Source: Flavivirga eckloniae (GTDB lineage Bacteria > Bacteroidota > Bacteroidia > Flavobacteriales > Flavobacteriaceae). From it: a stretch of DNA of 64,000 nucleotides. Below, in pieces: positions 9,479-19,194 of the stretch. The notes beneath the pieces were generated by a model. It did not search any database and was not told the origin of the DNA. It saw only the letters and a program-made list of their open reading frames with translations. Within the stretch, counting starts at the first letter, position 1; every line of letters begins with the position of its first letter. A program made the translations under genes and the position numbers. The stretch is from assembly GCF_002886045.1 (NCBI RefSeq), contig NZ_CP025791.1, positions 1,448,001-1,512,000 on the forward strand. Direction: 5' to 3'.

Positions 9479-10180
9479 TTGAAAGACCTTTTCGGAAAAG
9501 CACTATTAGATTACCAAAACGGAAATTATACGGAAGACCTAATTACTTCTACGAGTATTTCTGATGAGGATGAACTACCTCTACCCTATTTGTTCCGTGA
9601 TTTTAAAGATATGCCTGTATTAGAACAAAAAGCTTTAAAGTTAGCTAATGGTTCTGTTTTAGATGTTGGTAGCGGCGCTGGAAGCCATAGTTTGTATTTG
9701 CAAAAAAAAGGCATAAAAGTAAAAGCTATTGATATTTCTAAAGGGGCCATAAATGTTGCTAAACAACGTGGTGTTATACATGCTGTAGAAATGAATGTTT
9801 TAGACGAATCTGAATCTTTTAATACTATTTTGCTCTTAATGAATGGTACGGGAATATTTCAAGAGTTATCCCAGGTTTCCAAATACCTAACACATTTAAA
9901 AAATCTTTTAAAATCCGGCGGACAAATCTTAATTGATTCTTCAGACATTAAATACATGTACGAAGATGAAGATGGTGGTTTCTGGATTGATACCAATGCC
10001 AATTATTACGGTGAACTTGATTACTTTCTAAGTTACAAAGGCGAAAAGGAAGTGCCAATGAAATGGCTCTATTTAGATTTCAATACTTTAAAACTGGCCT
10101 GCGAAACTGTTGGTTTAAAATGTGAACTTGTTTTAGAGGGGGAACACTTTGATTATTTGGCTAGATTAATTTCTGTGTAA
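9479..10180 (+). CDS. Class I SAM-dependent methyltransferase
   Basis: 233 residues. The start is TTG at 9479: an in-frame TAA at 9473 excludes anything upstream, and MKDLFGKALLDYQNGN is the expected N-terminus for this family. Motif I is VLDVGSGAGSHSLYLQ at about 60-75, followed by the acidic residue of motif II in KAIDIS. The N-terminal 'EDLITSTSISDEDELPLPYLFR' region is typical of a Bacteroidetes subfamily of unknown substrate. It is preceded directly by the palindromic repeat, so its promoter probably lies in or beyond that element. Confidence 0.8.
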   Translation: MKDLFGKALLDYQNGNYTEDLITSTSISDEDELPLPYLFRDFKDMPVLEQKALKLANGSVLDVGSGAGSHSLYLQKKGIKVKAIDISKGAINVAKQRGVIHAVEMNVLDESESFNTILLLMNGTGIFQELSQVSKYLTHLKNLLKSGGQILIDSSDIKYMYEDEDGGFWIDTNANYYGELDYFLSYKGEKEVPMKWLYLDFNTLKLACETVGLKCELVLEGEHFDYLARLISV

Positions 10181-10266
10181 CTTGTACCGAACTTGCTTCG
10201 GTAGGCAGGAATCTTATGTTAAATCAAGTTTGAGATATCATCATGAGATCCCGCGTCTTCACGGGA
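10181..10266. terminator. Pair of hairpins between convergent genes
   Basis: Between the methyltransferase and the convergent barrel gene lie TACCGAA-cttgc-TTCGGTA (perfect 7-base stem, starting about 10185) and ATCCCG with CGGGAT near 10243-10262. There is no long T tract. The likely role is bidirectional termination or a REP-like repeat. Confidence 0.5.
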
Positions 10267-12006
10267 TTAGAAGTCAAACTTATAAGTAGCCCCGGCTAAA
10301 AACTGAATACTCTGAACAGGGAAATTTTGCCAACGTTGGTATGCTTTATTAGCTATGTTATTCGCTTTTGCAAAAACCGAAAATTGGTCATTAATATGGT
10401 AGCCTAAATGCGTGTTGGCATCAAAATAACTATCTAAATCTACAGCCATAGATGAAATTCCTGCTATTCCATTATTAATACTCAATAAACCTTTACGCTT
10501 TCCTACATAAAACAAATTAGCTCCCATAAACCATTGTTCGTTTATTTGATAATCTAAAAACAAAGAACCTTTTATGTCTGGCAAATTCCAGGCTTCAGAT
10601 TGTAAATCGGTATTATACGAAAAATACTCTGCTTTTAATCCTAACTTAAAGTTTCTATTTACATCTACATTTATTTCTCCTGCTACACCAAAAGTATCAA
10701 CATTATCATATACAATTCCAAAAGAATTTCCGTACTCGTAATCTTCTGCATTTAACAAATCTAACGAGACTATATTATTAACAAATAATCCTTTGTCTCT
10801 ATCGGCGATATAATGCCCGCTAATATTGTAACTCATATTGCTAGATAGTTTTCCTTTTAAACCCACATATGCATTGTATTGCTGATCTGTTGGCATAACC
10901 ACTAAAGTAGGCGACACAAATGGATTGTTAGTAGCAAACCCATAATATGAATTTTGAATTAAATCTCCTTCTATACCTCCATAGGCTATCAATATATCGT
11001 TAACCAATCTGTATGTAGCTGTTATATTAGGATAGATATAAAATTTATTATCTCCGGATTCTCTATCATTTAAATAAAATGTGGAAACACCAATGTTTAC
11101 AGTTAAATCGTCTTGCTTTATTTCATAAGTTGGTAAAACCCCAACTTGAAAATTGCCATATATAAGTTCTTCAGTCGTAAAATAATTTCTCTCGAAAGTT
11201 CCACCTAAATAGTCAAACCTTATTTCTGTTGATATTTCTTCTCTATTTATGGGAATATCAATAATTGCGTTAGCCTTAAATCTGTTTTCTCCTGAACCTT
11301 GATTATCACCAAAGCGTCTAAAAAAGAAACTTCCAGAATTAATATAGGTATCCTCGAAAGTAATATCTCCACCAAAATGTACATCAAAAAAGGAATGTCC
11401 CACATCTAAACTACTTGTAAATGGTTCATTATTTACATAGGGTTCATGTAATCCATACCAATTATAGGTTCGATGTTGAAAACCGGCTTCTACATTCCAT
11501 GCTAAATCACGTAAACGAGATGAATAGTTGATATTAATTTTTGAGTTTGAAAAATTGTCTTCAAGTACTACATTTTCAACATCTCCTTGCGATGAATGAT
11601 GACTTACATATCCACCCACACTTTCTGTTCTGCTAATGGCATGGTTTAAATACACTTCTCCTAAAATGGTCGTATAGGAACCAACGCCCAAGGTCGCATA
11701 GTTATCAAATAGTTTTGTTGGTTTTCTTTTTTCTACTACTGCGGCTTTTCCCTTAGCTGGTGTAAAAGTAGAAGCTACCGGAAATGAAAAGATATTGTAT
11801 TTAATTTCTTTTTTTGTTTCGGTGGTTTCATCTTCTAAAGAAGGTGTTTCTTTTACCTTAAAGGCATCAGATATTGTTGGTGTATATGGTTTTACTACAT
11901 CTATAACGCCTGTATTAATCGTATCGTTTATTTTATCTTGGGAAAAAGAAGGTACAGCGCTTAGTGTAATGGCTGCAATTAATATATTATTGATGTGCTC
12001 TCGCAT
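10267..12006 (-). CDS. Outer-membrane beta-barrel protein, TonB-receptor-like without plug
   Basis: 579 residues with a signal peptide (to about residue 22, SAVPSFSQ), then a conserved-looking lead (VIDVVKPYTPTISDAFKVKETP), and alternating amphipathic strands to a terminal aromatic residue (LAGATYKFDF), as expected for an outer-membrane barrel. No plug domain or TonB box is evident, so active import is doubtful. The gene begins 72 bases after the long TPR gene on the same strand, and such barrel/TPR pairs suggest an envelope complex. Function unknown. Confidence 0.75.
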   Translation of the reverse strand: MREHINNILIAAITLSAVPSFSQDKINDTINTGVIDVVKPYTPTISDAFKVKETPSLEDETTETKKEIKYNIFSFPVASTFTPAKGKAAVVEKRKPTKLFDNYATLGVGSYTTILGEVYLNHAISRTESVGGYVSHHSSQGDVENVVLEDNFSNSKININYSSRLRDLAWNVEAGFQHRTYNWYGLHEPYVNNEPFTSSLDVGHSFFDVHFGGDITFEDTYINSGSFFFRRFGDNQGSGENRFKANAIIDIPINREEISTEIRFDYLGGTFERNYFTTEELIYGNFQVGVLPTYEIKQDDLTVNIGVSTFYLNDRESGDNKFYIYPNITATYRLVNDILIAYGGIEGDLIQNSYYGFATNNPFVSPTLVVMPTDQQYNAYVGLKGKLSSNMSYNISGHYIADRDKGLFVNNIVSLDLLNAEDYEYGNSFGIVYDNVDTFGVAGEINVDVNRNFKLGLKAEYFSYNTDLQSEAWNLPDIKGSLFLDYQINEQWFMGANLFYVGKRKGLLSINNGIAGISSMAVDLDSYFDANTHLGYHINDQFSVFAKANNIANKAYQRWQNFPVQSIQFLAGATYKFDF

Positions 12007-12078
12007 ATTTACTTTTTTTGATTTATGATTGATGAAATGCTTTTATCGTACTCGACATGACGCATTTTAACTTTAAAA

Positions 12079-15000
12079 CTAATCTTCTGTTTCAATGGAT
12101 GAATTGGTCTTGGCTTCCTCTACTTTAATACTTTTTAGCTCGTCTTTTGCTTCTGTAACTACATCATTAAATTCTATAAAGTTTTCAATAACGCTTTCTA
12201 AAATGTACGTGGCTTGAAACGCATCGTTTAAAGCATAAAAATTCTTCGCCATTAGCACTAAGCCTTTGGCACTATAATATTTATATCCTGAAAAATCCTT
12301 TGCTAATTTTTGAACCGATTTGTTAGACGCTTCAAATTTTCCTTCTTTATTTTTAAAATAAGCATTGTAATACAAGGCCTCTGCTGCGGTTTCTCCTGTA
12401 GCCACTTTTTCTACTTTGGCATAAGCTGTTTTAGCCTTGGTTTCATCTCCAGTTTTTATAGCAGAACGTGCTATGATAATATGAGCATCACTTTTTATCT
12501 TATTATCAATCTTAGATTTTACGAGTACTTTTTCGGCATAAGAAACGGCTTCATTATAATTCTTTAATTGATAATTTGCCTTCATTAAATTGGACTGCGC
12601 AAATATTACATTTTGAGGAAAATCGGCTTCTTCTTCAAGCCTTGATAATAATGGAATGGCTTTATTCCAGCTTTTGGATTCTAAAAAGTGCTGGGATAAA
12701 CGCGACAAGGCTTCTTCGGTATATTCATTTCGAGATGCTTCAACAATATATTTGTAATGTGGTGCTGCATTGACTGTTAAGTCCTTTTTATAATATAGTT
12801 GCGCTACATAAAAATGAGCTTGCAAGGCATGCAATCCGTTAGGGAATTCATTTAAATAACCGTTAAACTGTTTAATTGCCTTATCTGTATTATTGTCTAA
12901 ATATTGTTTTTCGGCAGCTTCGTATGTCGCATTATCCAAGTCTGTATCTGTAACCTCTACATAGTCTAAAGTTCGAACCCAATTTGCATAATCATCTACA
13001 CGTCCTAAATCTATATAAATTAACTTGGCTGTTGACACAGATTGTACGGCTTCTGGTGTACCGGGGTAATCGGCTGCAACTTTTTTAAATTTAGTTAGTG
13101 CGCGTTCGTTTTCACTGCCATTGTAATAAACCAATCCTTGTCGTAATAACGATTTTGGAACAAACGAGCTCATTTTATACTCAGAATTTAAACGGTTGTA
13201 AATGGTTATAGCTTTATCTGTTTCATTTGTCTTAACATAGGTATTACCTAGCTCGTACATGGCATCATCCCGTAATTTTGATTTCTGATATTCTGAAATA
13301 AATTGCTCAAGTTCTTTTATTTTTTTTGACGTTTGCCCAATATAGCCTGCACTAATGGCTTTTTGAAAAAATGGATAATCGGAATCAATCTCATTTAACT
13401 TAATAGCTTTATTATAGGCATTAATAGCACTTTTGTATTGACTGGAAACGAAATGTCCATCCCCTAATCTTAAGTACGCATCGTTCAATCTTACTTTGTC
13501 TTCTTTTCTATTTGAAATAAATTGATTGAAGTGCTTAGTTGATTGATCATAATTTTTCAACTTAAAATAGGTATAGGCTAAATTATAATCTATGTTTTCA
13601 ATTTCTGGCGTAGATGCAGATGACTGTTCTTGCTGAAATTGCTTGAAACCAACCAGTGCGTCGTCATAATTAGTTAAATTATAATCGGTTTCTGCCTTCC
13701 AGAATGTAGCACGGGCAGTATATTTTGGATCTCTCGGCTCTTTTAAAGATTTATCGAAAAGCGATCTTGCCTCTAAATAATTATTATCATTATAAAGTTC
13801 CAAACCTCTATAAAACGCAACTTTTTGATAGGCTACCTTATTTTCGAAACTCTTTTTTCCTTCTAAAAGTTTAAGAGCTTCTTTGTAATTTTTTGATGTG
13901 ATATACGAATCTATCAATAAGGTTTCTATTTCTTCCCTATAACTTGTATCTGGGTATTTTTCCAAATAGCCAGCCAATACTTGAGGGGCAGATTGATACG
14001 GGTTTCCTATTTCGTAACTAATCTTAGCATAATTCAACCAGGCATCTTCTTGAATTTTTAAATCAAAATTCATCTGAGAAGCATATCTAAAAGCATTTAA
14101 TGCTTCTTGCTTTTTACCAAGATTAATATAACTTTCTCCTAAATGGTAATAGGCGTTTTGCGAGATGGAGTTATTTCCGTCGACAATTTTATTAAACTCA
14201 GAAATAGCATTTTCATAGTCCTTTTGCTTATAATGTGCGTATCCTAACTGGTAAAAATCCGTATTATTCCATTTACCTTTTTTTCCTTTATATTCTTTTA
14301 AATACGGAATGGCCTCTTTATATTTTTTTAAATTGAAATAACTCTCTCCTATTATTTTCGATAATTCCGATACCTCATCTTCATCACTATCATCTAACCT
14401 TTCTTTTGCTAGTTTTATAGCTTTTTCAAAATTTCCTAGCTTAAAGTTTAAATCTGCCTGATAATACGATAACTTTTCTTTGTATCGTTCCTGATCACTC
14501 ACCTGGTCAAAATACTCATTGGCCTTATCGTAATCATCGCCTTGATAGGCCATAAAACCTATGTAGTACTTGGCTTGCGAACCATACTCCTGAGAGCTTT
14601 CTACACGTGTTAAATATTTTTTAGCTTCTTTATATTGTTTTGTTGAAAATGCAGAATAACCGTTATTGAAATTGTATTTTTCTTTCTCTTTTCTCCCCAA
14701 GGCATTTTCATCTACCTTGTCATACCATTTTCTTGCGTGTGGATATTTTGAATTCTCAAAATAATAGTCAGCCACATCAACAAAAGCTGTATTTCGTTTG
14801 GTACTTGTTGGATAATCTTTTACAAAATCTTCAATTAATTGGTCTGCGTTTTGCTGATTCAACCGAACTGCACAATTCGCTATGTAATAGGTACAATCTG
14901 ATTGTAGGATATCTTCTTTTGCTGTTTTCTTTACATTACCAAACAGCGTTTGCGCTGCTAGATACTGCTGGTTATTATAAAGGGATAAAGCTTTTTGATA

Positions 15001-15099
15001 ATCAACTAAATTACTGGTGTAAGTGGCGGATTGCTGCGCTATAATTTGAAAACCAAAACTTATAACCATTAAGAGGGATACAATGCTTTTTTTAGTCAT
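12079..15099 (-). CDS. Very long exported tetratricopeptide-repeat protein
   Basis: 1006 residues from the ATG at 15099 (MTKKSIVSLLMVISFGFQIIAQQ, a signal peptide); an upstream extension to 15126 adds nine unlikely residues. Almost all of the protein is TPR helices, for example YYIANCAVRLNQ, DFYQLGYAHYKQKDYENAI, AYYHLGESYINLGKKQEAL and DAMYELGNTYVKTNETDKAI. TPR solenoids are protein-docking scaffolds; exported ones in Bacteroidetes often organise outer-membrane machinery. Together with the barrel protein just downstream it forms a probable two-gene operon. No enzymatic domain was noticed. Confidence 0.85.
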   Translation of the reverse strand: MTKKSIVSLLMVISFGFQIIAQQSATYTSNLVDYQKALSLYNNQQYLAAQTLFGNVKKTAKEDILQSDCTYYIANCAVRLNQQNADQLIEDFVKDYPTSTKRNTAFVDVADYYFENSKYPHARKWYDKVDENALGRKEKEKYNFNNGYSAFSTKQYKEAKKYLTRVESSQEYGSQAKYYIGFMAYQGDDYDKANEYFDQVSDQERYKEKLSYYQADLNFKLGNFEKAIKLAKERLDDSDEDEVSELSKIIGESYFNLKKYKEAIPYLKEYKGKKGKWNNTDFYQLGYAHYKQKDYENAISEFNKIVDGNNSISQNAYYHLGESYINLGKKQEALNAFRYASQMNFDLKIQEDAWLNYAKISYEIGNPYQSAPQVLAGYLEKYPDTSYREEIETLLIDSYITSKNYKEALKLLEGKKSFENKVAYQKVAFYRGLELYNDNNYLEARSLFDKSLKEPRDPKYTARATFWKAETDYNLTNYDDALVGFKQFQQEQSSASTPEIENIDYNLAYTYFKLKNYDQSTKHFNQFISNRKEDKVRLNDAYLRLGDGHFVSSQYKSAINAYNKAIKLNEIDSDYPFFQKAISAGYIGQTSKKIKELEQFISEYQKSKLRDDAMYELGNTYVKTNETDKAITIYNRLNSEYKMSSFVPKSLLRQGLVYYNGSENERALTKFKKVAADYPGTPEAVQSVSTAKLIYIDLGRVDDYANWVRTLDYVEVTDTDLDNATYEAAEKQYLDNNTDKAIKQFNGYLNEFPNGLHALQAHFYVAQLYYKKDLTVNAAPHYKYIVEASRNEYTEEALSRLSQHFLESKSWNKAIPLLSRLEEEADFPQNVIFAQSNLMKANYQLKNYNEAVSYAEKVLVKSKIDNKIKSDAHIIIARSAIKTGDETKAKTAYAKVEKVATGETAAEALYYNAYFKNKEGKFEASNKSVQKLAKDFSGYKYYSAKGLVLMAKNFYALNDAFQATYILESVIENFIEFNDVVTEAKDELKSIKVEEAKTNSSIETED

Positions 15100-15455
15100 T
15101 AACAATTTATATTTAATTAAAATCAAAGATAAAACAGAATTCTTTATTTTGGATTCCCATTTTTACTGAAACAAGTTCAGTACACATAAGGAAATGGCAA
15201 ACTTAACGGAAACCTTGATAAAAACATCATGGAATTCTTTTTTATTAAATCTAAACCTTATAACGCAACAATCGTGCTATAATTATAAACTGTCTTATCA
15301 AATGTTAAAAATATGGAGAAATAGAAACAGAAAACTGTAAAATAGATTGGTCTTTGAAAACTACAAAAACACTTTCACTACAATAAAAATTATTACTTAA
15401 GGTTTGTTATGTTAAACTTTAAACTTTAAACTTGTAACTTAAAACGTATTCCTTT
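15100..15455. other. Divergent promoter region between TPR gene and ftsE
   Basis: About 356 AT-rich bases between divergent genes, which must carry both promoters. A run of similar words (TTAAACTTTAAACTTTAAACTT, about 15412-15433) precedes ftsE. No RNA gene or clear operator was seen. Confidence 0.5.
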
Positions 15456-16139
15456 ATGTCTAAACCCATTTTACAATTAAAAAACGCTTCTATTTTTCAA
15501 GGTGACAGCCTTGTTCTTTCAAATGTTAATGTAGAAATTAACAAAGGGGATTTTGTTTACTTAATTGGAAAAACTGGTACTGGAAAAAGTAGCTTTATGA
15601 AAACACTTTATGGTGATTTACCTTTAACTGAGGGTGAGGGAAATATTGTGGATTACGATTTAAAACACCTTAAAGAAAAAGATATTCCTTTTTTAAGACG
15701 AAAATTGGGAGTTGTTTTTCAAGATTTTAAACTCCTTACAGATAGAACGATTAACGATAATCTATTGTTTGTTTTAAAAGCTACTGGTTGGAAAGATAAA
15801 ATGAAAATGGATGCCCGGGTTGAGGAAGTTTTGGCAAAAGTAGATATGAAAACGAAAGGCTTTAAATATCCGCATGAGCTATCTGGTGGTGAGCAACAGC
15901 GTGTGGCTATAGCTAGAGCTTTGCTTAATAATCCTGAACTTATTCTTGCCGATGAGCCAACTGGAAATTTAGATCCGCAAACCAGTGTAGAGGTTATGGA
16001 GGTTTTGCAAGACATTAATAAAAATGGTAACACCATTTTAATGGCTACTCACGATTATGCTTTGCTGTTGAAGTACCCAAGTAAAACGCTTAAGTGTGAT
16101 GAGAATCAAGTTTATGAAGTGGTGCAAAGAAAAAATTAA
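15456..16139 (+). CDS. ftsE: Cell-division ABC ATPase FtsE
   Basis: 227 residues. Walker A is GKTGTGKSS (38-46), the Q-loop is VVFQDFKLL, the signature is LSGGEQQRVAIARAL, Walker B is LILADEPTGNLD and the H-loop is MATHDY. This pattern and length match FtsE, which with FtsX couples the divisome to peptidoglycan hydrolases. FtsX is not adjacent, as is common in Bacteroidetes. A glycosyltransferase gene starts 2 bases after the stop, so polysaccharide genes may be read from the ftsE promoter. Confidence 0.9.
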   Translation: MSKPILQLKNASIFQGDSLVLSNVNVEINKGDFVYLIGKTGTGKSSFMKTLYGDLPLTEGEGNIVDYDLKHLKEKDIPFLRRKLGVVFQDFKLLTDRTINDNLLFVLKATGWKDKMKMDARVEEVLAKVDMKTKGFKYPHELSGGEQQRVAIARALLNNPELILADEPTGNLDPQTSVEVMEVLQDINKNGNTILMATHDYALLLKYPSKTLKCDENQVYEVVQRKN

Positions 16140-16141
16140 TT

Positions 16142-17032
16142 ATGCTCTCAATACTAATACCTGTATATGATTATAATGTTTATCCACTTGCTAGAGAGTT
16201 AGAAAAACAAGCCGTTAAAGCTGCTATAGATTTTGAAATTGTTTGCTTTGATGATGGTTCACTCTCTAAAACAAATGATGAAAATGAAAAAATAAATACA
16301 CTAACTAACTCAACTTTTTTAGCTCTTAAAAAAAACATTGGGTTAAGTAGTAACCGTAATGCTTTAGCAAAAGACGCAAAATACAAGTATTTATTATTTA
16401 TTGATGGAGATTCACTAATACCTGATAAAAACTTTATTGTAAGATATTTAGATTCTATAAAAGACAATATTGATGTCGTTTATGGAGGGAGAATTCACCC
16501 AAAAACTGTTGAATCTAACAGAAAATTAAGGTGGAAATATGGTATTTATAGAGAAGATTTAAATTCAAATCAAAGAAAAAAAAACAAATACAAATGTGTC
16601 CTTTTCAATAATACCGTTATAAAGAAAAGTGTATTTAACAATATAGGTTTTGAAAGCAAAATCAAACAATATGGACATGAAGACACTCTATTTGCTTACA
16701 ATTTAAGCAAAATAAAAGCATCTATAAAACATATCGATAACCCGGTATTACACGGTGATGTCGACTTGAATGAGGTTTTTTTCATGAAAAGACATAAAGC
16801 CATAGAGAACTTAAACTTAATTTATAATGATAAATTAATAAACCCAAGTTTTGTTACTTTTTTAAGAATTTTTGAGAAATTAAAAAGAATTAAGCTGAAC
16901 TATATTTTTGCTATAATACATAGAGTTTTTTATCCTATTTTCTCTAAGAATTTAACTTCGGAAAGACCATTATTATTTGTTTTTAATCTATTTAGGTTAA
17001 GTTACTTTTGCCATATAAATTTGAAAAAATGA
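16142..17032 (+). CDS. Family 2 glycosyltransferase
   Basis: 296 residues. The N-terminal GT-A fold has LSILIPVYDYN at the nucleotide-binding strand, a first acidic pair in CFDDGS and a DxD-like metal site in LLFIDGDSLIPD (about 80-92). The acceptor side includes QYGHEDTLFAY. It transfers a sugar from a nucleotide donor; the donor and acceptor are unknown, but the neighbours point to a surface glycan. The gene overlaps the next by four bases (ATGA at 17029). Confidence 0.88.
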   Translation: MLSILIPVYDYNVYPLARELEKQAVKAAIDFEIVCFDDGSLSKTNDENEKINTLTNSTFLALKKNIGLSSNRNALAKDAKYKYLLFIDGDSLIPDKNFIVRYLDSIKDNIDVVYGGRIHPKTVESNRKLRWKYGIYREDLNSNQRKKNKYKCVLFNNTVIKKSVFNNIGFESKIKQYGHEDTLFAYNLSKIKASIKHIDNPVLHGDVDLNEVFFMKRHKAIENLNLIYNDKLINPSFVTFLRIFEKLKRIKLNYIFAIIHRVFYPIFSKNLTSERPLLFVFNLFRLSYFCHINLKK

Positions 17033-17967
17033 TGCCTTTTTTTTCTGTAATTATTCCACTTTATAATAAAGAAGACCATATTAAAGGCACTATAAAAAGT
17101 GTTTTGAATCAAGAATTCAAAGATTTTGAGGTTATTATTGTTAATGATGGGTCTACAGATGAAAGTCTAAAAAAAATTGAGACTTTAATTGATAATCGAT
17201 TCAAAATAATAAATCAAGACAACCAAGGCGTTTCGCACGCTAGAAATATCGGCATAGCTGAATCTAAAGGCAGTTATATAGCCCTCTTAGATGCTGATGA
17301 TTTTTGGTATGAGAATCATTTATCAGATTTAAAAAAGCTTATTAAAAGATTTCCTGAAGCAGGTCTGTTTTGCAATAACTATGAAATAAGCTATAACAAT
17401 AAACTCATTAAACCCGCTACTTTCAATTTTGAATACAATAATTACCCTATGATTATTAAGGATTATTTTAAAAGCAGCATTATAAATTCAATAGCATGGA
17501 CTTCTTCAGTAGCATTTACCAAAGAGTCTTTTATAAGAATTGGTAAATTCAATTTAAAATTAAGAACTGGACAAGATATTGATTTATGGATTAGATATGC
17601 CCTAAAGTACGCTATTGCTTTTAGCCCAAAAATTTCCATGAGATATCATAATTTCGATATTAATAGTCTTTCTAAAACTGAGTATAATTATGAAAGATAT
17701 AACCTAGTAAACAATTATGCAGAAGAAGAAGAAACAAATAATTCTCTAAAAAAATACCTAGATATTAATAGATATGCAATTGCTATTAGATGTTTTTTGA
17801 ATAACGAAAAAACACTTTACAAAAAACTTAAAAAGGAAATTGATTATAAAAACCTTAATAGTAAACAAAGAATACTTTTAATGCTTCCTAAACCTATATT
17901 AATAACGATTAAATGGTTTCAAAAAATACTAATCGATAAGAAAATCTATTTAACTGCTTACAAATGA
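17029..17967 (+). CDS. Family 2 glycosyltransferase
   Basis: 312 residues from the ATG at 17029 that forms an ATGA overlap with the previous stop; the frame is open to 17008, but the coupled start is preferred. FSVIIPLYNKEDHI, VIIVNDGSTDES and LLDADDFWYENH give the GT-A nucleotide site and DxD motif, and TGQDIDLWIRYAL the acceptor/base region. A typical bacterial GT2 that builds one linkage of an extracellular or lipopolysaccharide chain. Last rightward gene of the ftsE transcript; a leftward cluster converges on it. Confidence 0.88.
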   Translation: MMPFFSVIIPLYNKEDHIKGTIKSVLNQEFKDFEVIIVNDGSTDESLKKIETLIDNRFKIINQDNQGVSHARNIGIAESKGSYIALLDADDFWYENHLSDLKKLIKRFPEAGLFCNNYEISYNNKLIKPATFNFEYNNYPMIIKDYFKSSIINSIAWTSSVAFTKESFIRIGKFNLKLRTGQDIDLWIRYALKYAIAFSPKISMRYHNFDINSLSKTEYNYERYNLVNNYAEEEETNNSLKKYLDINRYAIAIRCFLNNEKTLYKKLKKEIDYKNLNSKQRILLMLPKPILITIKWFQKILIDKKIYLTAYK

Positions 17968-18078
17968 TTTAAGCTTTTTATAATTATATAGCTATTTTAT
18001 TTAAAGACAATACTATCTATAGTATTTATTGATAAAAATATTACAAGAATTAAATTTGCCGAAATAATACTTAAAAGA

Positions 18079-19194
18079 TTAATTATCTTCTTTTAACCCT
18101 AAAACACTAAAAAAGAAACTAAATAAAATTAATTGTATTCCTAGAGCTACCACTATGGTTGCCGGAACTATTGTTTTTATGGTTGAAACTATATTCACTT
18201 CTTCCTTAAACCCTAAATAATATAAAACAACTCCTAATAGGGTAAATAATACTCCCGCAATTAATCCTCTTTCTAAAGTAAAATACAGGAATAAATTATT
18301 GTAGCTTTTCTTTCTGGGTATTAATCCGTGATTAGTGGCATAAATTTTTGTGAGAGCGTAAAAAACAACAAACTGAAAACTTATTAAAAACAGTCCAGCA
18401 AAAAGAGGCACCCATTTTAAAGTCTCCATGTCGTTTCCAATCATGGTTGCAAATGTCCCAAGAACTCCAATAAGCATAAAAAATATTCCAGGCATTAAAA
18501 ATAACCACTTTGGACTATATAACAAGAGAAACCTTAAGTGTCTCCATCCGTCCGGAAACGTTCTTAAATGGGCCTTCCTACTTCTTCCTGCAGGAAATAC
18601 AGTGGTTGGCACTTCTATGATTCTTAAATTTAACATGGAAGCTTTTACTACTACCTCTGAAGCAAATTCCATACCCGTGGTTGATAAATTCATATTATCA
18701 TAAGCTTCTCTCGTAAACCCTCTTAATCCACAATGAAAATCGCCAATATTAGTTTTAAAAAATAAATTTCCAATAAACGTTAGTACAGGATTTCCAACAT
18801 ATCGATGCAGAAAAGGCATAGACTTCTTATTAGTCTCACCCTTAAAACGATTACCCATAACTAGATCATAGCCTTCCCTTAATTTTTCTATAAAAGGATC
18901 GAGATTAAGAATATCGTGACTATCATCTGTATCTGCAGTAATTATGTATTTTCCACAAGATGCTTCAATAGCTCCTCTGGAAGCATTTCCATACCCTTTT
19001 TTCTCAACATCAACTACTAAAGCTCCTAAGCCTTTTGCTATTTCTTGAGAACCGTCGGTACTTCCGTTATCACCTATAACCACTTCTCCTACTATACTAT
19101 TATTATTCATAAAAGTCATTGCTTTTTGAACACACTTAGCAATAGTTTCTGCTTCATTCAAGCAGGGCATAACAATGGATAGTTCAACACTCAT
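18079..19194 (-). CDS. DPM1-like family 2 glycosyltransferase with C-terminal membrane helices
   Basis: 371 residues. The catalytic domain (1-225) has LSIVMPCLNEAETI, GDNGSTDGS and ITADTDDSHD (DxD). Four hydrophobic helices follow at about 230-255, 262-285, 312-332 and 342-365. This architecture matches polyprenyl-phosphate sugar synthases (dolichol-phosphate mannosyltransferase/GtrB-like), which load a sugar onto undecaprenyl phosphate for later transfer outside the membrane. It overlaps the next gene (19184) by 11 bases, and that polytopic protein is a plausible user of the lipid-linked sugar. Confidence 0.85.
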   Translation of the reverse strand: MSVELSIVMPCLNEAETIAKCVQKAMTFMNNNSIVGEVVIGDNGSTDGSQEIAKGLGALVVDVEKKGYGNASRGAIEASCGKYIITADTDDSHDILNLDPFIEKLREGYDLVMGNRFKGETNKKSMPFLHRYVGNPVLTFIGNLFFKTNIGDFHCGLRGFTREAYDNMNLSTTGMEFASEVVVKASMLNLRIIEVPTTVFPAGRSRKAHLRTFPDGWRHLRFLLLYSPKWLFLMPGIFFMLIGVLGTFATMIGNDMETLKWVPLFAGLFLISFQFVVFYALTKIYATNHGLIPRKKSYNNLFLYFTLERGLIAGVLFTLLGVVLYYLGFKEEVNIVSTIKTIVPATIVVALGIQLILFSFFFSVLGLKEDN